Counted from the first letter of the stretch, positions 18,068 through 28,223 are shown. The stretch is 64,000 nt of DNA from Aliiroseovarius subalbicans (GCF_022678625.1 NZ_JALBYQ010000003.1:62001-126000); one strand, 5' to 3'. Program-made: numbers and translations. Notes: a model not told the origin generated them from the letters alone.

Positions 18068-18644
18068 ACAACTGGTTGTCATGGTGAAGGAACCGCATCC
18101 GGGCCGGGTGAAAACCCGTCTGGGACGCGATATCGGCATGACCCGCGCGGCGTGGTGGTTTCGCCACCAGACCGCATCGCTGCTGCGCCGCCTGCCCGAT
18201 CCGCGCTGGGACATGACCCTGGCCGTCACCCCGGACGGCGAAGGATTGTGCAGCCGCGTCTGGCCCGGCCACCTGCCGCGCATTGCGCAAGGCAGCGGTG
18301 ATCTGGGCGACCGGATGGGGCGGGTATTCCGCACCTTGACCCCCGGCCCCGTCGCCATCATCGGCGCAGACATTCCCGGCGTCACAAGCGCCCATATCGC
18401 CCGCGCTTTCGCAGCCCTGGGCAACCACGACGCCGTGTTCGGCCCGGCCCCGGATGGCGGTTATTGGCTGGTGGGCTTGAAACGAAGCCGCGCGGTGCCC
18501 AGATCCCTGTTCAACGGTGTGCGCTGGTCCACCGACCGCGCACTGACCGACACGCTGGCCAGCATTCCTGGCCTCAGCCACACTTTCACAGACATCCTGG
18601 ACGATGTGGACACGATGAAAGACCTGCAAGGGCTTTCCCGATGA
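18036..18644 (+). CDS. DUF2064 / TIGR04282-type glycosyltransferase-like protein
   Basis: A GT-A-fold protein related to nucleotidyl or glycosyl transferases (TIGR04282 family). Motifs: [54 protein letters not shown] and [12 protein letters not shown] near the end. The frame starts with ATG 18036 inside dapE; a TTG at 18060 would give a start closer to the family ([12 protein letters not shown]), so the first 8 residues are doubtful. No partner genes of arsenosugar synthesis are adjacent, so the substrate is not known. Overlap with dapE implies coupled translation. Confidence 0.75.
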   Translation: MPASCEISLRKQLVVMVKEPHPGRVKTRLGRDIGMTRAAWWFRHQTASLLRRLPDPRWDMTLAVTPDGEGLCSRVWPGHLPRIAQGSGDLGDRMGRVFRTLTPGPVAIIGADIPGVTSAHIARAFAALGNHDAVFGPAPDGGYWLVGLKRSRAVPRSLFNGVRWSTDRALTDTLASIPGLSHTFTDILDDVDTMKDLQGLSR

Positions 18645-18675
18645 CCCCGTCCGCCGACCATGTTAGGCATAATTT

Positions 18676-20931
18676 ATGAAACGTATTCCCTCCAAGGACG
18701 AAATCCTGCAATGGATTTCCGACAACCCGACCCTAACCTCGAAACGCGACATTTCGCGCGCTTTCGGGATCAAAGGCGCCGACCGTATCGACCTGAAACG
18801 CATCTTGCGAGAGCTTGAGGACGAAGGTCACCTGACCAAGCGGCGCAAGACCTATCGCGATCCCGACAAACTGCCCCCGGTGGCGGTGTGCCAGGTCGAA
18901 GAACCCGACGCCGATGGCGACCTCTATGCCAAGCCGATGGAGTGGCAAGGCGAAGGGGATGAACCCCGCATCCTGCTGGTCATGAAATCCTCGGACCCGG
19001 CACTGAAACCCGGCGACCGCATCCTGGCCCGTCTGAGCGAGGTCAAAGACCCCGATCACCAATACGAAGGCCGCCTGATCCGCCGCATCGGCACCAACCC
19101 GGTGCGCATTCTGGGCGTGTTCCGCAAAACCGCCGAAGGTGGGCGGATCAAGCCAATCGACAAGGGCACCGACAAGGAATGGACCGTTGCGACCGCCGAC
19201 GTAAACGGCGCCAAGGACGGCGAGTTGGTCGAGGCGCAGCTGGCCGGGCCGAAAACCCGCATGGGCCTGCCCAAGGCGCGCGTGGTGGCCCGGCTGGGCG
19301 ATCCCACCGCGCCCAAGGCGGTGTCGCTGATCGCGATCCACCAACACGGCATCCCCGATGCCTTCCCCGACGCGGTGATCGCCGAGGCTGACAGTGCCAA
19401 ACCCGCCCCCCTGGGTGATCGCGAAGATCTGCGCCACCTGCCGCTGGTCACCATCGACCCGGCGGATGCGCGCGACCACGACGACGCGATCTATGCGCGC
19501 GCCGACGACAGCCCGAAGAACCCCGGCGGCCATGTGGTCTGGGTCGCGATTGCCGATGTGGCGCATTACGTCGCCCCCGGCACCGCGCTTGACCGCGAGG
19601 CCCGCAACCGGGGCAATTCCAGTTACTTCCCCGACCGGGTCGTGCCGATGCTGCCCGACCGTCTGTCCGGCGATCTGTGCAGCCTGCACGAAGGCGTCGA
19701 ACGCGCCTGTATGGCGGTGCGTCTGGTCCTGAACGAACAGGGCGAAAAGATCAGCCACCGCTTCACCCGCGGGCTGATGAAATCGCATGCCACGCTGAAT
19801 TACACCGAGGTGCAGCAGGCGCAGGACGGCAATCCGAACGAGAAATGCGCGCCCTTGATGGAAGAGGTCATCGCGCCGCTTTACGCCGCCTATGAGACCA
19901 CGAAACTGGCACGTGGACAGCGCCAGCCGCTGGATCTTGACCTGCCTGAGCGCAAAATCATCCTGTCCGAGGACGGCCATGTGCAATCGGTCAACTTCTA
20001 TGATCGTTTCGACGCGCACAAGCTGGTCGAAGAGTTCATGATTCAAGCCAACGTGGCCGCCGCCGAAGAGCTGAACCGCCTGAAACGCCCGCTTTTGTTC
20101 CGCGTGCACGAAGAGCCCAGCCCCGAAAAGCTGGAGGCGCTGCGCGAGGTCGCGCAGGCGTCGGGCTTTACCCTGGCCAAGGGGCAAGTTCTGCAAACCC
20201 GCCACCTGAACAACCTGCTGGGCCAGGCCGAGGGCAGCGAGTTTGACGAGCTGATCAATATCTCGACGCTCAGGTCCATGCAGCAGGCGTATTACAACCC
20301 GATAAACTTCGGCCATTTCGGCCTGGCGCTGAAGAACTACGCGCATTTCACCAGCCCGATCCGGCGCTATTCCGACCTGATCGTGCACCGGGCGCTGATC
20401 TCTGGGCATGGTTGGGGCAAGGACGGGCTGTCGCCCGAGGATATCGACCAGCTGGAGGCCACCGCGCAGCACATTTCGGACACCGAGCGCCGCTCGATGA
20501 TGGCCGAACGCGACACGACCGACCGCTATCTGGCGTCTTATCTGTCCGAGCGTGTGGGCAACGAATTCAGCGGCCGCATCGCTGGCATCCAGCGGTTCGG
20601 CGCCTTCGTGAAGCTGGACGAAACCGGCGCCGACGGGCTGATCCCGATCAGCTCGATCGGGGCCGAGTATTTCCGCTTTGACGGCGACGCGCAGACGATC
20701 ACCGGCGAAAAGACCGGCCTGAAGCTGGGCCTTGGCCTGCCAGTGACGGTGCGCCTGAGCGAGGCGGTGCCTGTCACCGGCGGTCTGATGCTGGAGCTGA
20801 TCGAGGTCGACGGCAAGGCGCTGCCGCGCTCTTCGGGGCGCAAACGCGGCAAATCGGTGCCACGGCGGGCCAACAAGGCGCGGCACAAAGCCGCCAAGGT
20901 GAAGAAAAAGGTTCGCCGATCTCGAGGTTAG
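18676..20931 (+). CDS. rnr: Ribonuclease R
   Basis: A 751-residue 3'-5' exoribonuclease of the RNB family, acting on structured RNA. Order: N-terminal helix-turn-helix-like segment (residues 1-55), cold-shock OB domains, the RNB catalytic domain with the acidic cluster DPADARDHDDAIYA (near residue 260), FTSPIRRYSDLIVHR (near 560), an S1 domain (about 630-710, GRIAGIQRFGAFVKL) and a highly basic tail (KRGKSVPRRANKARHKAAKV). The start at 18676 follows the DUF2064 gene by 31 bases. It may be transcribed with dapE and the next gene. Confidence 0.96.
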   Translation: MKRIPSKDEILQWISDNPTLTSKRDISRAFGIKGADRIDLKRILRELEDEGHLTKRRKTYRDPDKLPPVAVCQVEEPDADGDLYAKPMEWQGEGDEPRILLVMKSSDPALKPGDRILARLSEVKDPDHQYEGRLIRRIGTNPVRILGVFRKTAEGGRIKPIDKGTDKEWTVATADVNGAKDGELVEAQLAGPKTRMGLPKARVVARLGDPTAPKAVSLIAIHQHGIPDAFPDAVIAEADSAKPAPLGDREDLRHLPLVTIDPADARDHDDAIYARADDSPKNPGGHVVWVAIADVAHYVAPGTALDREARNRGNSSYFPDRVVPMLPDRLSGDLCSLHEGVERACMAVRLVLNEQGEKISHRFTRGLMKSHATLNYTEVQQAQDGNPNEKCAPLMEEVIAPLYAAYETTKLARGQRQPLDLDLPERKIILSEDGHVQSVNFYDRFDAHKLVEEFMIQANVAAAEELNRLKRPLLFRVHEEPSPEKLEALREVAQASGFTLAKGQVLQTRHLNNLLGQAEGSEFDELINISTLRSMQQAYYNPINFGHFGLALKNYAHFTSPIRRYSDLIVHRALISGHGWGKDGLSPEDIDQLEATAQHISDTERRSMMAERDTTDRYLASYLSERVGNEFSGRIAGIQRFGAFVKLDETGADGLIPISSIGAEYFRFDGDAQTITGEKTGLKLGLGLPVTVRLSEAVPVTGGLMLELIEVDGKALPRSSGRKRGKSVPRRANKARHKAAKVKKKVRRSRG

Positions 20932-20973
20932 GGTATCCTTACCCCACCGGAACAAAACGCCGAGATTTTACCA

Positions 20974-22152
20974 GTGACCCAAGACCCGTTACCCCCCGCC
21001 TTTCAGGACTGGCTGACCGACCTGCGCGTCCGCGCGGTCGAGCGCCAGATCCGTCCCGCCGTGTTCGACCGCGCCCTGTCCGGCGTCACCCCGCTTCAGG
21101 ACGTCTTGGACCGCCAGGCGCATCAGCCGGAATTCACCCTGTCTGTGCGCGATTACATGGACATCTGTGTGTCCGAGGAGCGGATCCGCAACGGGCGGCT
21201 GAAACTGCGCCAGAACCGCAAGCTTCTGAACCGGATCGAGACACAATATGGCGTCGAGGCCGAAGTCGTCATGGCCTTTTGGGGTCTGGAGACCGGGTTC
21301 GGGGCCAACCGGGGCACCTATCCGGTGATCCCGGCGCTGACCACGCTGGCCTTCGCCGGGCGGCGGTCCGCGTTTTTCGAAGACGAGTTGATGGCCGCCC
21401 TACGCATTGTGCAGTTGGGCGATGCCGAGCCCGAGATGATGATCGGGTCCTGGGCAGGTGCGATGGGGCATGGGCAGTTCATGCCCAGTTCGTTTCTGAA
21501 TTTCGCGGTGGATTTCGACCGCGATGGGCGGCGTAACATCTGGCACGACGACCCCACCGACGCCCTGGCCAGTATCGCGCACTACGTGGCCAAGCACGGC
21601 TGGCGCATGGGCCAACCCTGGGGTGTCGAGGTCACTTTGCCCGAGGGGTTCGACCACGCGCAAACCGGACTGGGTCAGAACCGCACCGTTGCCGAATGGA
21701 CCGATCTGGGCGTTGTGCCGGCCCGTGACAACATGCCAATCGCGGAATACGGCGCCGCGTCGATCCTGCTACCCGCCGGCGCGCGCGGCTCGGCGCTGAT
21801 GGTGTTTCGCAACTACCACGTCATCCTGCGCTACAATTGCGCCGAGTCCTATGCGGTGGCGATCGGGCACCTGTCGGACCGGTTCGGGGCGGGCAAGGCG
21901 CTGGTCACTGGCTGGCCTGAGGGGCAGCGCGTTCTCAAACGCGAAGAGCTGCGCGAGGTGCAGATGCGTCTGACCAACGCGGGCTTTGACACACAAGGCA
22001 TCGACGGGTTCATGGGCCCCAACACCGCCGTGGCCATTCGAGCGTTCCAGAAATCGGTCGGGCGCACCGCCGACGGGTTTCCGGGCCTGTGCGTGCTGGA
22101 GCGCCTGCGGCAGATACCCGACGGGTCAGAGACCGGCGAGACGCTCGATTGA
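20974..22152 (+). CDS. Lytic murein transglycosylase, MltB type, with peptidoglycan-binding domain
   Basis: A 392-residue protein: an SLT2/MltB catalytic domain (about 25-310) with the catalytic Glu in FWGLETGFGANRGTY and the SWAGAMGHGQFMPSSFLNFA block, then a C-terminal peptidoglycan-binding domain (about 325-385, MRLTNAGFDTQGIDGFMGPN). Such enzymes cleave the glycan strand to 1,6-anhydro products in the periplasm. The frame starts with GTG 20974; back to the rnr stop there is no ATG, GTG or TTG upstream, and the N-terminus (MTQDPLPPAFQDWL) has no signal peptide, which is odd for this family. It overlaps the convergent cbbY gene by 27 bases. Confidence 0.88.
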   Translation: MTQDPLPPAFQDWLTDLRVRAVERQIRPAVFDRALSGVTPLQDVLDRQAHQPEFTLSVRDYMDICVSEERIRNGRLKLRQNRKLLNRIETQYGVEAEVVMAFWGLETGFGANRGTYPVIPALTTLAFAGRRSAFFEDELMAALRIVQLGDAEPEMMIGSWAGAMGHGQFMPSSFLNFAVDFDRDGRRNIWHDDPTDALASIAHYVAKHGWRMGQPWGVEVTLPEGFDHAQTGLGQNRTVAEWTDLGVVPARDNMPIAEYGAASILLPAGARGSALMVFRNYHVILRYNCAESYAVAIGHLSDRFGAGKALVTGWPEGQRVLKREELREVQMRLTNAGFDTQGIDGFMGPNTAVAIRAFQKSVGRTADGFPGLCVLERLRQIPDGSETGETLD

Positions 22153-22794
22153 CAACCCGTCCAGGGTGGGCACCACCAGCGCCGCGTCGCTGAAGTCCTG
22201 ATCGTCGGTATAGATCGACGGCGTCACCACACTGCGCAAGCCAGCCCCGTTGGCCGAAGTCAGCCCGTTCAGGCTGTCCTCAAACGCCACGCAGTCGTTT
22301 GCGGGCAGGCCCAGACGCGACAGGGCCAGTTGAAACACGTCCGGCGCGGGTTTCTTGGCCGCCACCTGATCCCCGGCAGCGATCACGTCGAACACCTCAT
22401 GCGCCGGGCGCGACCAGCAGCATTGCGCCAGCGCTTCGACATTGGGCGGGTTCGTGGTGGTGGCCACAGCCAGTTTTAGCCCCGCCGCACGGGCGCGGGT
22501 CATCAACGCCGCCACACCGGGCCGCAAGGGCAGCTTGCCCGCCGCCAGTATGTCACCATAAAGGGCCGTTTTTTCCACATGCAGCGCGGCGATCTGATCA
22601 GCGGGCATGTCCGGGGCAAAGGCGCGCATGCGTTCCTTGCCCCCTGTGGTTTTCAGAAGCTCGCGGTAGTCGTCCATGCTCCAGTGCCAGCCCAGCCCGT
22701 GCCGGTCGAACACCTGGTTAAAGGCCGCGCGGTGCGCTTCCTCGGTTTCGGCCAGGGTGCCGTCCACATCGAAGATCAATGCGCGCAGGCTCAT
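22126..22794 (-). CDS. cbbY: HAD phosphatase of the CbbY family
   Basis: A 222-residue haloacid-dehalogenase protein: motif I IFDVDGTLAETEEAHRAAFN, TTGGKERM, motif II region LAVATTTNPPN, KKPAPDVFQLAL and CVAFEDSLNGL. CbbY enzymes remove xylulose-1,5-bisphosphate, a tight RuBisCO inhibitor formed by misfire. That role fits here because it is the last gene of a cluster holding cbbM; its ATG overlaps the cbbZ stop (ATGA). Confidence 0.85.
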   Translation of the reverse strand: MSLRALIFDVDGTLAETEEAHRAAFNQVFDRHGLGWHWSMDDYRELLKTTGGKERMRAFAPDMPADQIAALHVEKTALYGDILAAGKLPLRPGVAALMTRARAAGLKLAVATTTNPPNVEALAQCCWSRPAHEVFDVIAAGDQVAAKKPAPDVFQLALSRLGLPANDCVAFEDSLNGLTSANGAGLRSVVTPSIYTDDQDFSDAALVVPTLDGLSIERLAGL

Positions 22795-23426
22795 GCCAGA
22801 TGCGCGGCCAGCTTGTCGAAATGATCAAAGGCGAAGGCGTGCGGCAGGTCTTCGATCGGCGTCTTGCGATAGCCTTCGGTGAACAGCGCGAAATCTACCC
22901 CCGCGCGGGCGGCGGTTTCCGCGTCCACCTCGCTATCACCAACATAAAGCGCGGGGCCGTCGCCCAGTTTCACCAGCGAGTGCAGCAAGGGCTGCGGATC
23001 GGGTTTCTTGACCGCAAGCGTGTCGCCCCCGACCACCACATCGAAATGATCCTCTAGGCCCATCTCGACCAGAATGGCCACAGCGGGCTCGAACGGTTTG
23101 TTGGTGCAGACGCCCAGACGATGCCCAGCCGCCTTCAGCGCGGTCAAAAGCGCCTTCAACCCCGGATACAACTGCGACAGGGTCGCGGGATCCTGATTGT
23201 AATATTCCAGCGTCAGCGCGCTGAGCCGGGGGTGCTCGGTCATGTCCAGCCCGCTGGCGCGCATCGCCCGTTCGACAAGCTTCGGCAGACCGTTGCCCAC
23301 GAAAGAGGTGATCGTCGCCAGGTCAAGCGAAGCACAGCCCTGATCGGCCAGCATCCGGTTGGTCGCGGCTTGCAGGTCCGGGGCGCTGTCGATCAGCGTG
23401 CCGTCCAGGTCAAAGACGATGCGCAT
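22791..23426 (-). CDS. cbbZ: Phosphoglycolate phosphatase
   Basis: A 211-residue HAD phosphatase of the Gph type: RIVFDLDGTLIDSAPDLQAA, FVGNGLPKLVERA, LGVCTNKPFEPA, VKKPDPQPL and YVGDSEVDAETA. It removes 2-phosphoglycolate, the oxygenase by-product of RuBisCO, which suits its place behind cbbM. The start at 23426 (MRIVFDLD) overlaps the stop of the thioredoxin-like gene (ATGA); 4 upstream codons are open but less likely. Confidence 0.88.
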   Translation of the reverse strand: MRIVFDLDGTLIDSAPDLQAATNRMLADQGCASLDLATITSFVGNGLPKLVERAMRASGLDMTEHPRLSALTLEYYNQDPATLSQLYPGLKALLTALKAAGHRLGVCTNKPFEPAVAILVEMGLEDHFDVVVGGDTLAVKKPDPQPLLHSLVKLGDGPALYVGDSEVDAETAARAGVDFALFTEGYRKTPIEDLPHAFAFDHFDKLAAHLA

Positions 23427-23977
23427 CACGTTCTCCACTTGATCGAACAGCCCATCGAGGGGATTTGATCCGCCGGACCCTTGCCGGTTTCGGCCACCTG
23501 CTTCATCGCCTCATACAAGTCGCGGCGCAGGTCGTCCGGCCCGGCCTCTTTGCGCGACGCATCCAGACGACCGCGATATTGCAGCTTGCCATCCGCGTTA
23601 TAGCCGAAGAAATCCGGCGTGCAGATCGCATCATAGGCGCGTGCGACCTGTTGGCTTTGATCGTAAAGATACGGGAACGGGAAGTGCATCTCACCCGCCA
23701 TGTCGGCCATCTTGTCGGGGCCATCCTGCGGATAAGCCTCGGCGTCATTCGACGAGATTGCCACCACCCCGACGCCCAGCGCGGCCAGATCCTTCGCGTC
23801 ACGAATGATCCGATCCAGCACTGCCAGTACATAGGGACAGTGGTTGCAGATGAACATGACAAGCGTGCCGTTTTCCCCCGCCACGTCCGAGAACGCATAG
23901 CTCTTTCCATCGGTGCCCGGCAGGGAAAACCCCGGCGCGGGCGTGTCGAAATCACAGACGGGGGGGATGGCTGCCAT
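23426..23977 (-). CDS. Thioredoxin-fold protein with a CxxC site, peroxiredoxin-like
   Basis: A 183-residue cytoplasmic protein of the AhpC/TSA-Redoxin fold. PAPGFSLPGTDGKSYAFSDV is followed by FICNHCPYVLAV, giving a CNHC redox pair near residue 44. Later blocks are VGVVAISSNDAEAYPQDGP, YDQSQQVARAYDAICTPDFF with a cis-Pro-type TPDFF, and YRGRLDASR. Family members have this CNHCPYV signature, but their substrate is not established. It lies between the MBL-fold gene (TAATG overlap) and cbbZ (ATGA overlap), so it is tightly co-translated in the cbb cluster; redox protection or control of Calvin enzymes is an inference. Confidence 0.75.
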   Translation of the reverse strand: MAAIPPVCDFDTPAPGFSLPGTDGKSYAFSDVAGENGTLVMFICNHCPYVLAVLDRIIRDAKDLAALGVGVVAISSNDAEAYPQDGPDKMADMAGEMHFPFPYLYDQSQQVARAYDAICTPDFFGYNADGKLQYRGRLDASRKEAGPDDLRRDLYEAMKQVAETGKGPADQIPSMGCSIKWRT

Positions 23978-24921
23978 TATTCGAACTCCATTTCCGTGAA
24001 GACCTGACCGGCGTTCTTGATCGCCAGTTCCTTGAACGTATCGAGATACTGATAGGCATCCTGGTCGACATAATACGCCTGATCCAGCATGCCACCTTCT
24101 TCGATATGCGCCCCAACCGCGGCGCGCAAGTGTTTCAGATAGCCGATGGTATCCTTTTCAACCTGCGCCATGTTGGTCGGGTTGCCGTGGCCGGGGATCA
24201 CATAGGTCGCGCCAAGCGGGGCGAACACGGTCTCCCAAGTTTCGATCCAACAGCTTGTGCAGGTGTCCTCGAAAATCGGCGTCATGCGGTTGTTGAAGGC
24301 GATGTCACCGGCGATCATCATGCCCAGATCGGGGATCCAGACCTGTGTGTCACCCGGCCCGTGCGAGGGCCCAGCATGCATCACTTCGATATGCATATCG
24401 CCCATGTCGATCATATACGGATCGCTGAACAGGATCGTGGGTTCGACCAGCGTCGTGCCTTCCGAGTTTTCGCGCGCATAGCGCTCCATCCCGGCAAGGA
24501 TCTGCGGGCCACGGTCGGCAAACTCATGCGCCGCATCCTCATGCGCCAGGATATCGACACCCTGCGCGGCCCAGTACGAATTGCCAAGCATCGCGTGGCC
24601 CTGGCCGTTTTCGTTGATCACCAGTTTCACCGGCTGATCGGTGGCAAGCTTGATCTCGGCGTGCAGCGCTTCGGCCAGCTTGTAGTTCGCGCCGCCGTTC
24701 ACAACGATCACGCCGTCCCCCGTCACGATGAAGGACAGGTTGTTGTTGTGACCGGTGTTTTCATAGGTCGGCGGGGCCGTGGCCCCGATGGCCGACCAGA
24801 CGTTCGGGATCACCTCATAGGGTTTGGAATACAGCACATTGCCGGGATACTGGTCGGCAACATCTTCGAACGCGAAAGCAGGGGTGGCCAGCATTACGGC
24901 CAGCAGGGCGTGACGGATCAT
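23977..24921 (-). CDS. Secreted metallo-beta-lactamase-fold protein with a degenerate metal site
   Basis: A 314-residue protein with a signal peptide (MIRHALLAVMLATPAFA, cut near residue 17) and an MBL fold: NLSFIVTGDGVIVVNGGANY, VKLVINENGQGHAMLG, HAGPSHGPGDTQVWIPDLGM, MIAGDIAFN and YVIPGHGNPT. Usual members have HxHxDH at the second block; here it reads ENGQGH, keeping only the last His, and DTG is NGG. The later His, Asp and His are present, so one metal site may survive. Related families include SoxH-like quinoprotein-associated hydrolases. CTSC near residue 225 adds a Cys pair. It is 65 bases after cbbE. Confidence 0.75.
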   Translation of the reverse strand: MIRHALLAVMLATPAFAFEDVADQYPGNVLYSKPYEVIPNVWSAIGATAPPTYENTGHNNNLSFIVTGDGVIVVNGGANYKLAEALHAEIKLATDQPVKLVINENGQGHAMLGNSYWAAQGVDILAHEDAAHEFADRGPQILAGMERYARENSEGTTLVEPTILFSDPYMIDMGDMHIEVMHAGPSHGPGDTQVWIPDLGMMIAGDIAFNNRMTPIFEDTCTSCWIETWETVFAPLGATYVIPGHGNPTNMAQVEKDTIGYLKHLRAAVGAHIEEGGMLDQAYYVDQDAYQYLDTFKELAIKNAGQVFTEMEFE

Positions 24922-24985
24922 TTTGTCCTCCTCGGATCATGTCCGGCGAAACATAGGACAATTTGCATATGTTTCGCCAGAGGGA

Positions 24986-25681
24986 TCATGAGGACAACGC
25001 AACTTCTGCGGCTGCGCGGATCGCGCGGATGTTGTCGCCATAGACGTCGGAGTTCTGAACCGAGCCGCCTTTGAACACGGCGGAGCCTGCAACAAAGCAG
25101 TCGGCGCCCGCCGCGACCAGAGGGCCGATGGTGATCGGATCGACCCCGCCATCCACCTGAATGTGAATGTCGCGATCGCCGATCATCTCGCGCACCTGGC
25201 GGACCTTGTCGACGCTTGACGGAATGAATTTCTGCCCGCCAAAACCGGGGTTCACGCTCATCACCAGCACCATATCGCACAGCGGCAGAAGGTGTTCGAT
25301 CACGCTGGCCGGCGTGCCGGGGTTCAGGCTGATCCCCGACTTGGCGCCGGTTGCCCGGATCGCCTGCAATGTGCGGTGCGGGTGCGGCCCGGCCTCGTAA
25401 TGAGCCACGATCATGTCGGCGCCCGCCTCGGCATAAGCCTCGATATACGGGTCCACCGGCGCGATCATCAGGTGCACATCCATGAAGGTTTTCACATGCG
25501 GGCGGAACGCTTTCACAGCGGGCGGGCCGAATGTCAGGTTCGGCACGAAATGCCCGTCCATCACGTCCACATGGACCCAATCGGCGCCCTGCGCCTCGAT
25601 GGCCCGGATCTCTTCGCCGAAGTTGGCGAAATCGGCGGACAGAATCGACGGCGCGATCTTGATGGAACGATCAAAGGACAT
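24986..25681 (-). CDS. cbbE: Ribulose-phosphate 3-epimerase
   Basis: A 231-residue (beta/alpha)8 enzyme that interconverts ribulose 5-phosphate and xylulose 5-phosphate in the Calvin and pentose phosphate pathways. Motifs: [36 protein letters not shown] (metal ligands), [27 protein letters not shown] and IQVDGGVDP. It follows cbbM by 52 bases on the same strand. Equivalent to rpe; the cbb name is by context. Confidence 0.94.
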   Translation of the reverse strand: MSFDRSIKIAPSILSADFANFGEEIRAIEAQGADWVHVDVMDGHFVPNLTFGPPAVKAFRPHVKTFMDVHLMIAPVDPYIEAYAEAGADMIVAHYEAGPHPHRTLQAIRATGAKSGISLNPGTPASVIEHLLPLCDMVLVMSVNPGFGGQKFIPSSVDKVRQVREMIGDRDIHIQVDGGVDPITIGPLVAAGADCFVAGSAVFKGGSVQNSDVYGDNIRAIRAAAEVALSS

Positions 25682-25733
25682 GGGGGTCTCCGGTTTGGGT
25701 CAGGGGCGCGACGGATGCCGCGCCCCCCTCTTA

Positions 25734-27122
25734 TCAGGCGGCCGAGTTGATCCGCAACGCTTCGCGCCAACCCGGGAAGATGCTGTCGGCATCCTTCGGG
25801 AAGCTTTCGAAGGCGCGGGCGAATTCCTTGTGGTCCTTGGCAAACTCGATCGGGTCGGCGCCCTGTTTCCAGCATTGTTCGGCCTGGCGCAGGCTTGTCG
25901 CCCCCGCCGCCGCGCCGTCGATATGGCCAAAGCTGCCGCCCCCGGCGGTCAGGACCAGGTTCGAATGCCCAAGATTGGCAAAAAAACCGGGCATCCGCAG
26001 CGCGTTCATCCCGCCCGAGATGATCGGCGTGGTCGGGTTCATCCCGCCCCATTCCTGGTGGAAATACGGCCCATCGGCACTGTCATCGGTGATCATGTAG
26101 GCCATCAGCTTGTCGGCAGCCTCGCCCTCCATCTTGCCAAAGCCCATCGTGCCGGTGTGTATGCCCGACGCGCCCTGCATCCGCGCCATTTTCGACAGCA
26201 CAAAAGCGGTATAGCCGCGCTGTGTCTGCGGCGAAGTCACGGCGCCGTGGCCCGCCCGGTGGTAGTGCAGATACTGCTTGGGAAACGCCCGGCGCGCGGT
26301 GGTGATCGCGGCAGGGCCGGTGACATAGCCATCAACCAGGAAGGCCACGTGATCGGCGTTCTCGCCAAAGGTCTCCAGGATGAATTCCCCGCGCGCCAGC
26401 ATTTCATAGTGGTCGTCAGCAGAGATGTTGGCACTGAACAGCTTGGCCTCACCGGTCTTGTCCTGCGCACGTTTCATCGCGTCGGCGACCAGCGGGATGG
26501 TTTCCTTCAGCGGTGCGAACAGCTGGTTGCCCTGCGGCTCGTCGTTCTTGATGAAATCCCCCCCCAGCCAGAAGTCATAGCAAGCGTCGGCGAAGGGCTG
26601 CGGCCGCAGGCCCAGTTTCGGCTTGATGATCGTGCCGACGATGAAGCCACCATCGACATGCGGCCGGCCCAACACCCGCCACATGTCACTGATCGTCGCC
26701 GACGGCCCGTCAAACAGGCGCAGGAACGCGGGCGGCACATAGAAATCATGCATCTTGGCATATTCCACGTCGCCCATGCCCTGGTTGTTGCCGATGGCAA
26801 GGGTCAGGAACGAACAGATCATCGCGCGTCCGTCGATGATGTTGCGGTCGAACAGATCCACCGGATAGGCGATCTTCATCAGCTCGTTGGCTTCGTCAAT
26901 CTCATACACCAGCGCGTCAACGCCGCGGGTGAAATCGTCGGTGGTAGACACGTCCACATTGGTGCCGGTGGAGCTTTCAGCCGCAAAGTGCGCAGCGGTG
27001 GCAAGGAAGCCATCGAAGCCCGGCTTTGGCTTCATGATATAGGCGACAAGCACGTGCTTGCCCCCGGCGATCAGATCCTCTTCCTTGAGATCAAGGCGGG
27101 CATAGCGGTTTGACTGGTCCAT
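25734..27122 (-). CDS. cbbM: Ribulose-1,5-bisphosphate carboxylase/oxygenase, form II
   Basis: A 462-residue form II RuBisCO large subunit (L2-type, no small subunit gene nearby). Motifs: [20 protein letters not shown] (KPKxG), the carbamylation region [14 protein letters not shown] (near residue 192), [24 protein letters not shown] and [20 protein letters not shown]. Length and sequence match proteobacterial CbbM rather than the RuBisCO-like form IV. It fixes CO2 on RuBP made by the PRK five genes upstream. It starts at 27122; cbbA ends 18 bases earlier. No cbbQ/cbbO activase genes are seen. Confidence 0.97.
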   Translation of the reverse strand: MDQSNRYARLDLKEEDLIAGGKHVLVAYIMKPKPGFDGFLATAAHFAAESSTGTNVDVSTTDDFTRGVDALVYEIDEANELMKIAYPVDLFDRNIIDGRAMICSFLTLAIGNNQGMGDVEYAKMHDFYVPPAFLRLFDGPSATISDMWRVLGRPHVDGGFIVGTIIKPKLGLRPQPFADACYDFWLGGDFIKNDEPQGNQLFAPLKETIPLVADAMKRAQDKTGEAKLFSANISADDHYEMLARGEFILETFGENADHVAFLVDGYVTGPAAITTARRAFPKQYLHYHRAGHGAVTSPQTQRGYTAFVLSKMARMQGASGIHTGTMGFGKMEGEAADKLMAYMITDDSADGPYFHQEWGGMNPTTPIISGGMNALRMPGFFANLGHSNLVLTAGGGSFGHIDGAAAGATSLRQAEQCWKQGADPIEFAKDHKEFARAFESFPKDADSIFPGWREALRINSAA

Positions 27123-27140
27123 GGGTATTCTCCTCCTGAT

Positions 27141-28223
27141 TTACTCTGCGGCCTGCGCCGTGGCGATCCGGGGATCCAGGTCCCCGGACGCGTAGCGCGC
27201 AGCCATGTCGTCGATGTCGATCACAGTGATCTTGTGGGCATTGCCCGCGGTGCCGAAGCGCTCGAACCGGTCACGGCACAGCGTTTCCATCTCGTCCATT
27301 GCGGCGGTCAGAAACTTGCGCGGGTCGAACTGCTGCGGGGTCTCGCTGGCGACCTTGCGGAACTGGCCCGTCATGGCCATGCGGCAATCGGTGTCAATGT
27401 TCACCTTGCGCACACCGGACCGGATGCCGCGCTCGATCTCTTCGACCGGCACGCCATAGGTCTGGGGCATCTCGCCGCCGAATTCATTGATCAGATCCTG
27501 CAAATACTGCGGCACCGAGCTGGATCCGTGCATCACCAGATGCGTATTGGGCAGCTTGGCGTGGATTGCCTCGATCTGGCTCATCGCCAGAATGTCACCG
27601 GTGGGTTTACGGCTGAATTTGTATGCCCCGTGCGACGTGCCGCAGGCAATCGCCAAGGCGTCCACCTTGGTCCGCGCCACGAAATCCACCGCCTGATCCG
27701 GGTCGGTCAGCAGCTGGTCCTGATCCAGCTTGCCCACCGCACCCGATCCGTCCTCCTCGGCGGCCTCGCCGGTTTCCAGCGACCCGAGCACCCCCAGCTC
27801 CCCCTCAACCGAAGCCCCGACCCAATGCGCCATGCGGGTCACACGCTCGGTAATCTCGACGTTGTAGTCGTAAGACGCGGGCGTCTTCATGTCGGCCTCA
27901 AGCGACCCATCCATCATCACCGAGGTGAAACCGTGACGGATCGCGGACAGGCAGGTCGCTTCGTTGTTGCCGTGGTCCTGGTGCATGCAGACCGGAATGT
28001 GCGGAAACATCTCGGACAGCGCCTGCACCATGTGGCGCAACATGATGTCGCCAGCATATGAGCGCGCGCCGCGACTGGCCTGCAAGATGACCGGCGCATC
28101 GCAGGCGTCGGCGGCTTTCATGATCGCCAGCCCCTGTTCCATGTTATTGATGTTGAACGCAGGCACGCCGTAACCCTGCTCGGCCGCGTGGTCCAACAAT
28201 TGTCGCATCGTTATGAGAGCCAT
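27141..28223 (-). CDS. cbbA: Class II fructose-bisphosphate aldolase, Calvin subtype
   Basis: A 360-residue zinc aldolase that forms FBP (and sedoheptulose 1,7-bisphosphate) from triose phosphates. Motifs: [33 protein letters not shown] (zinc ligands), [30 protein letters not shown] and MHGSSSVPQ. The start is MALITMRQ at 28223 with AGGAGGAAC upstream; the open frame continues 9 codons further without support. Two perfect palindromes separate it from cbbT. Confidence 0.95.
   Translation of the reverse strand: MALITMRQLLDHAAEQGYGVPAFNINNMEQGLAIMKAADACDAPVILQASRGARSYAGDIMLRHMVQALSEMFPHIPVCMHQDHGNNEATCLSAIRHGFTSVMMDGSLEADMKTPASYDYNVEITERVTRMAHWVGASVEGELGVLGSLETGEAAEEDGSGAVGKLDQDQLLTDPDQAVDFVARTKVDALAIACGTSHGAYKFSRKPTGDILAMSQIEAIHAKLPNTHLVMHGSSSVPQYLQDLINEFGGEMPQTYGVPVEEIERGIRSGVRKVNIDTDCRMAMTGQFRKVASETPQQFDPRKFLTAAMDEMETLCRDRFERFGTAGNAHKITVIDIDDMAARYASGDLDPRIATAQAAE

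Noticed and set aside
18036-18644. Arsenosugar biosynthesis role for the DUF2064 protein
   Set aside because: The family name suggests it, but no arsenic gene (arsM, arsS) is adjacent; neighbours are dapE and rnr.
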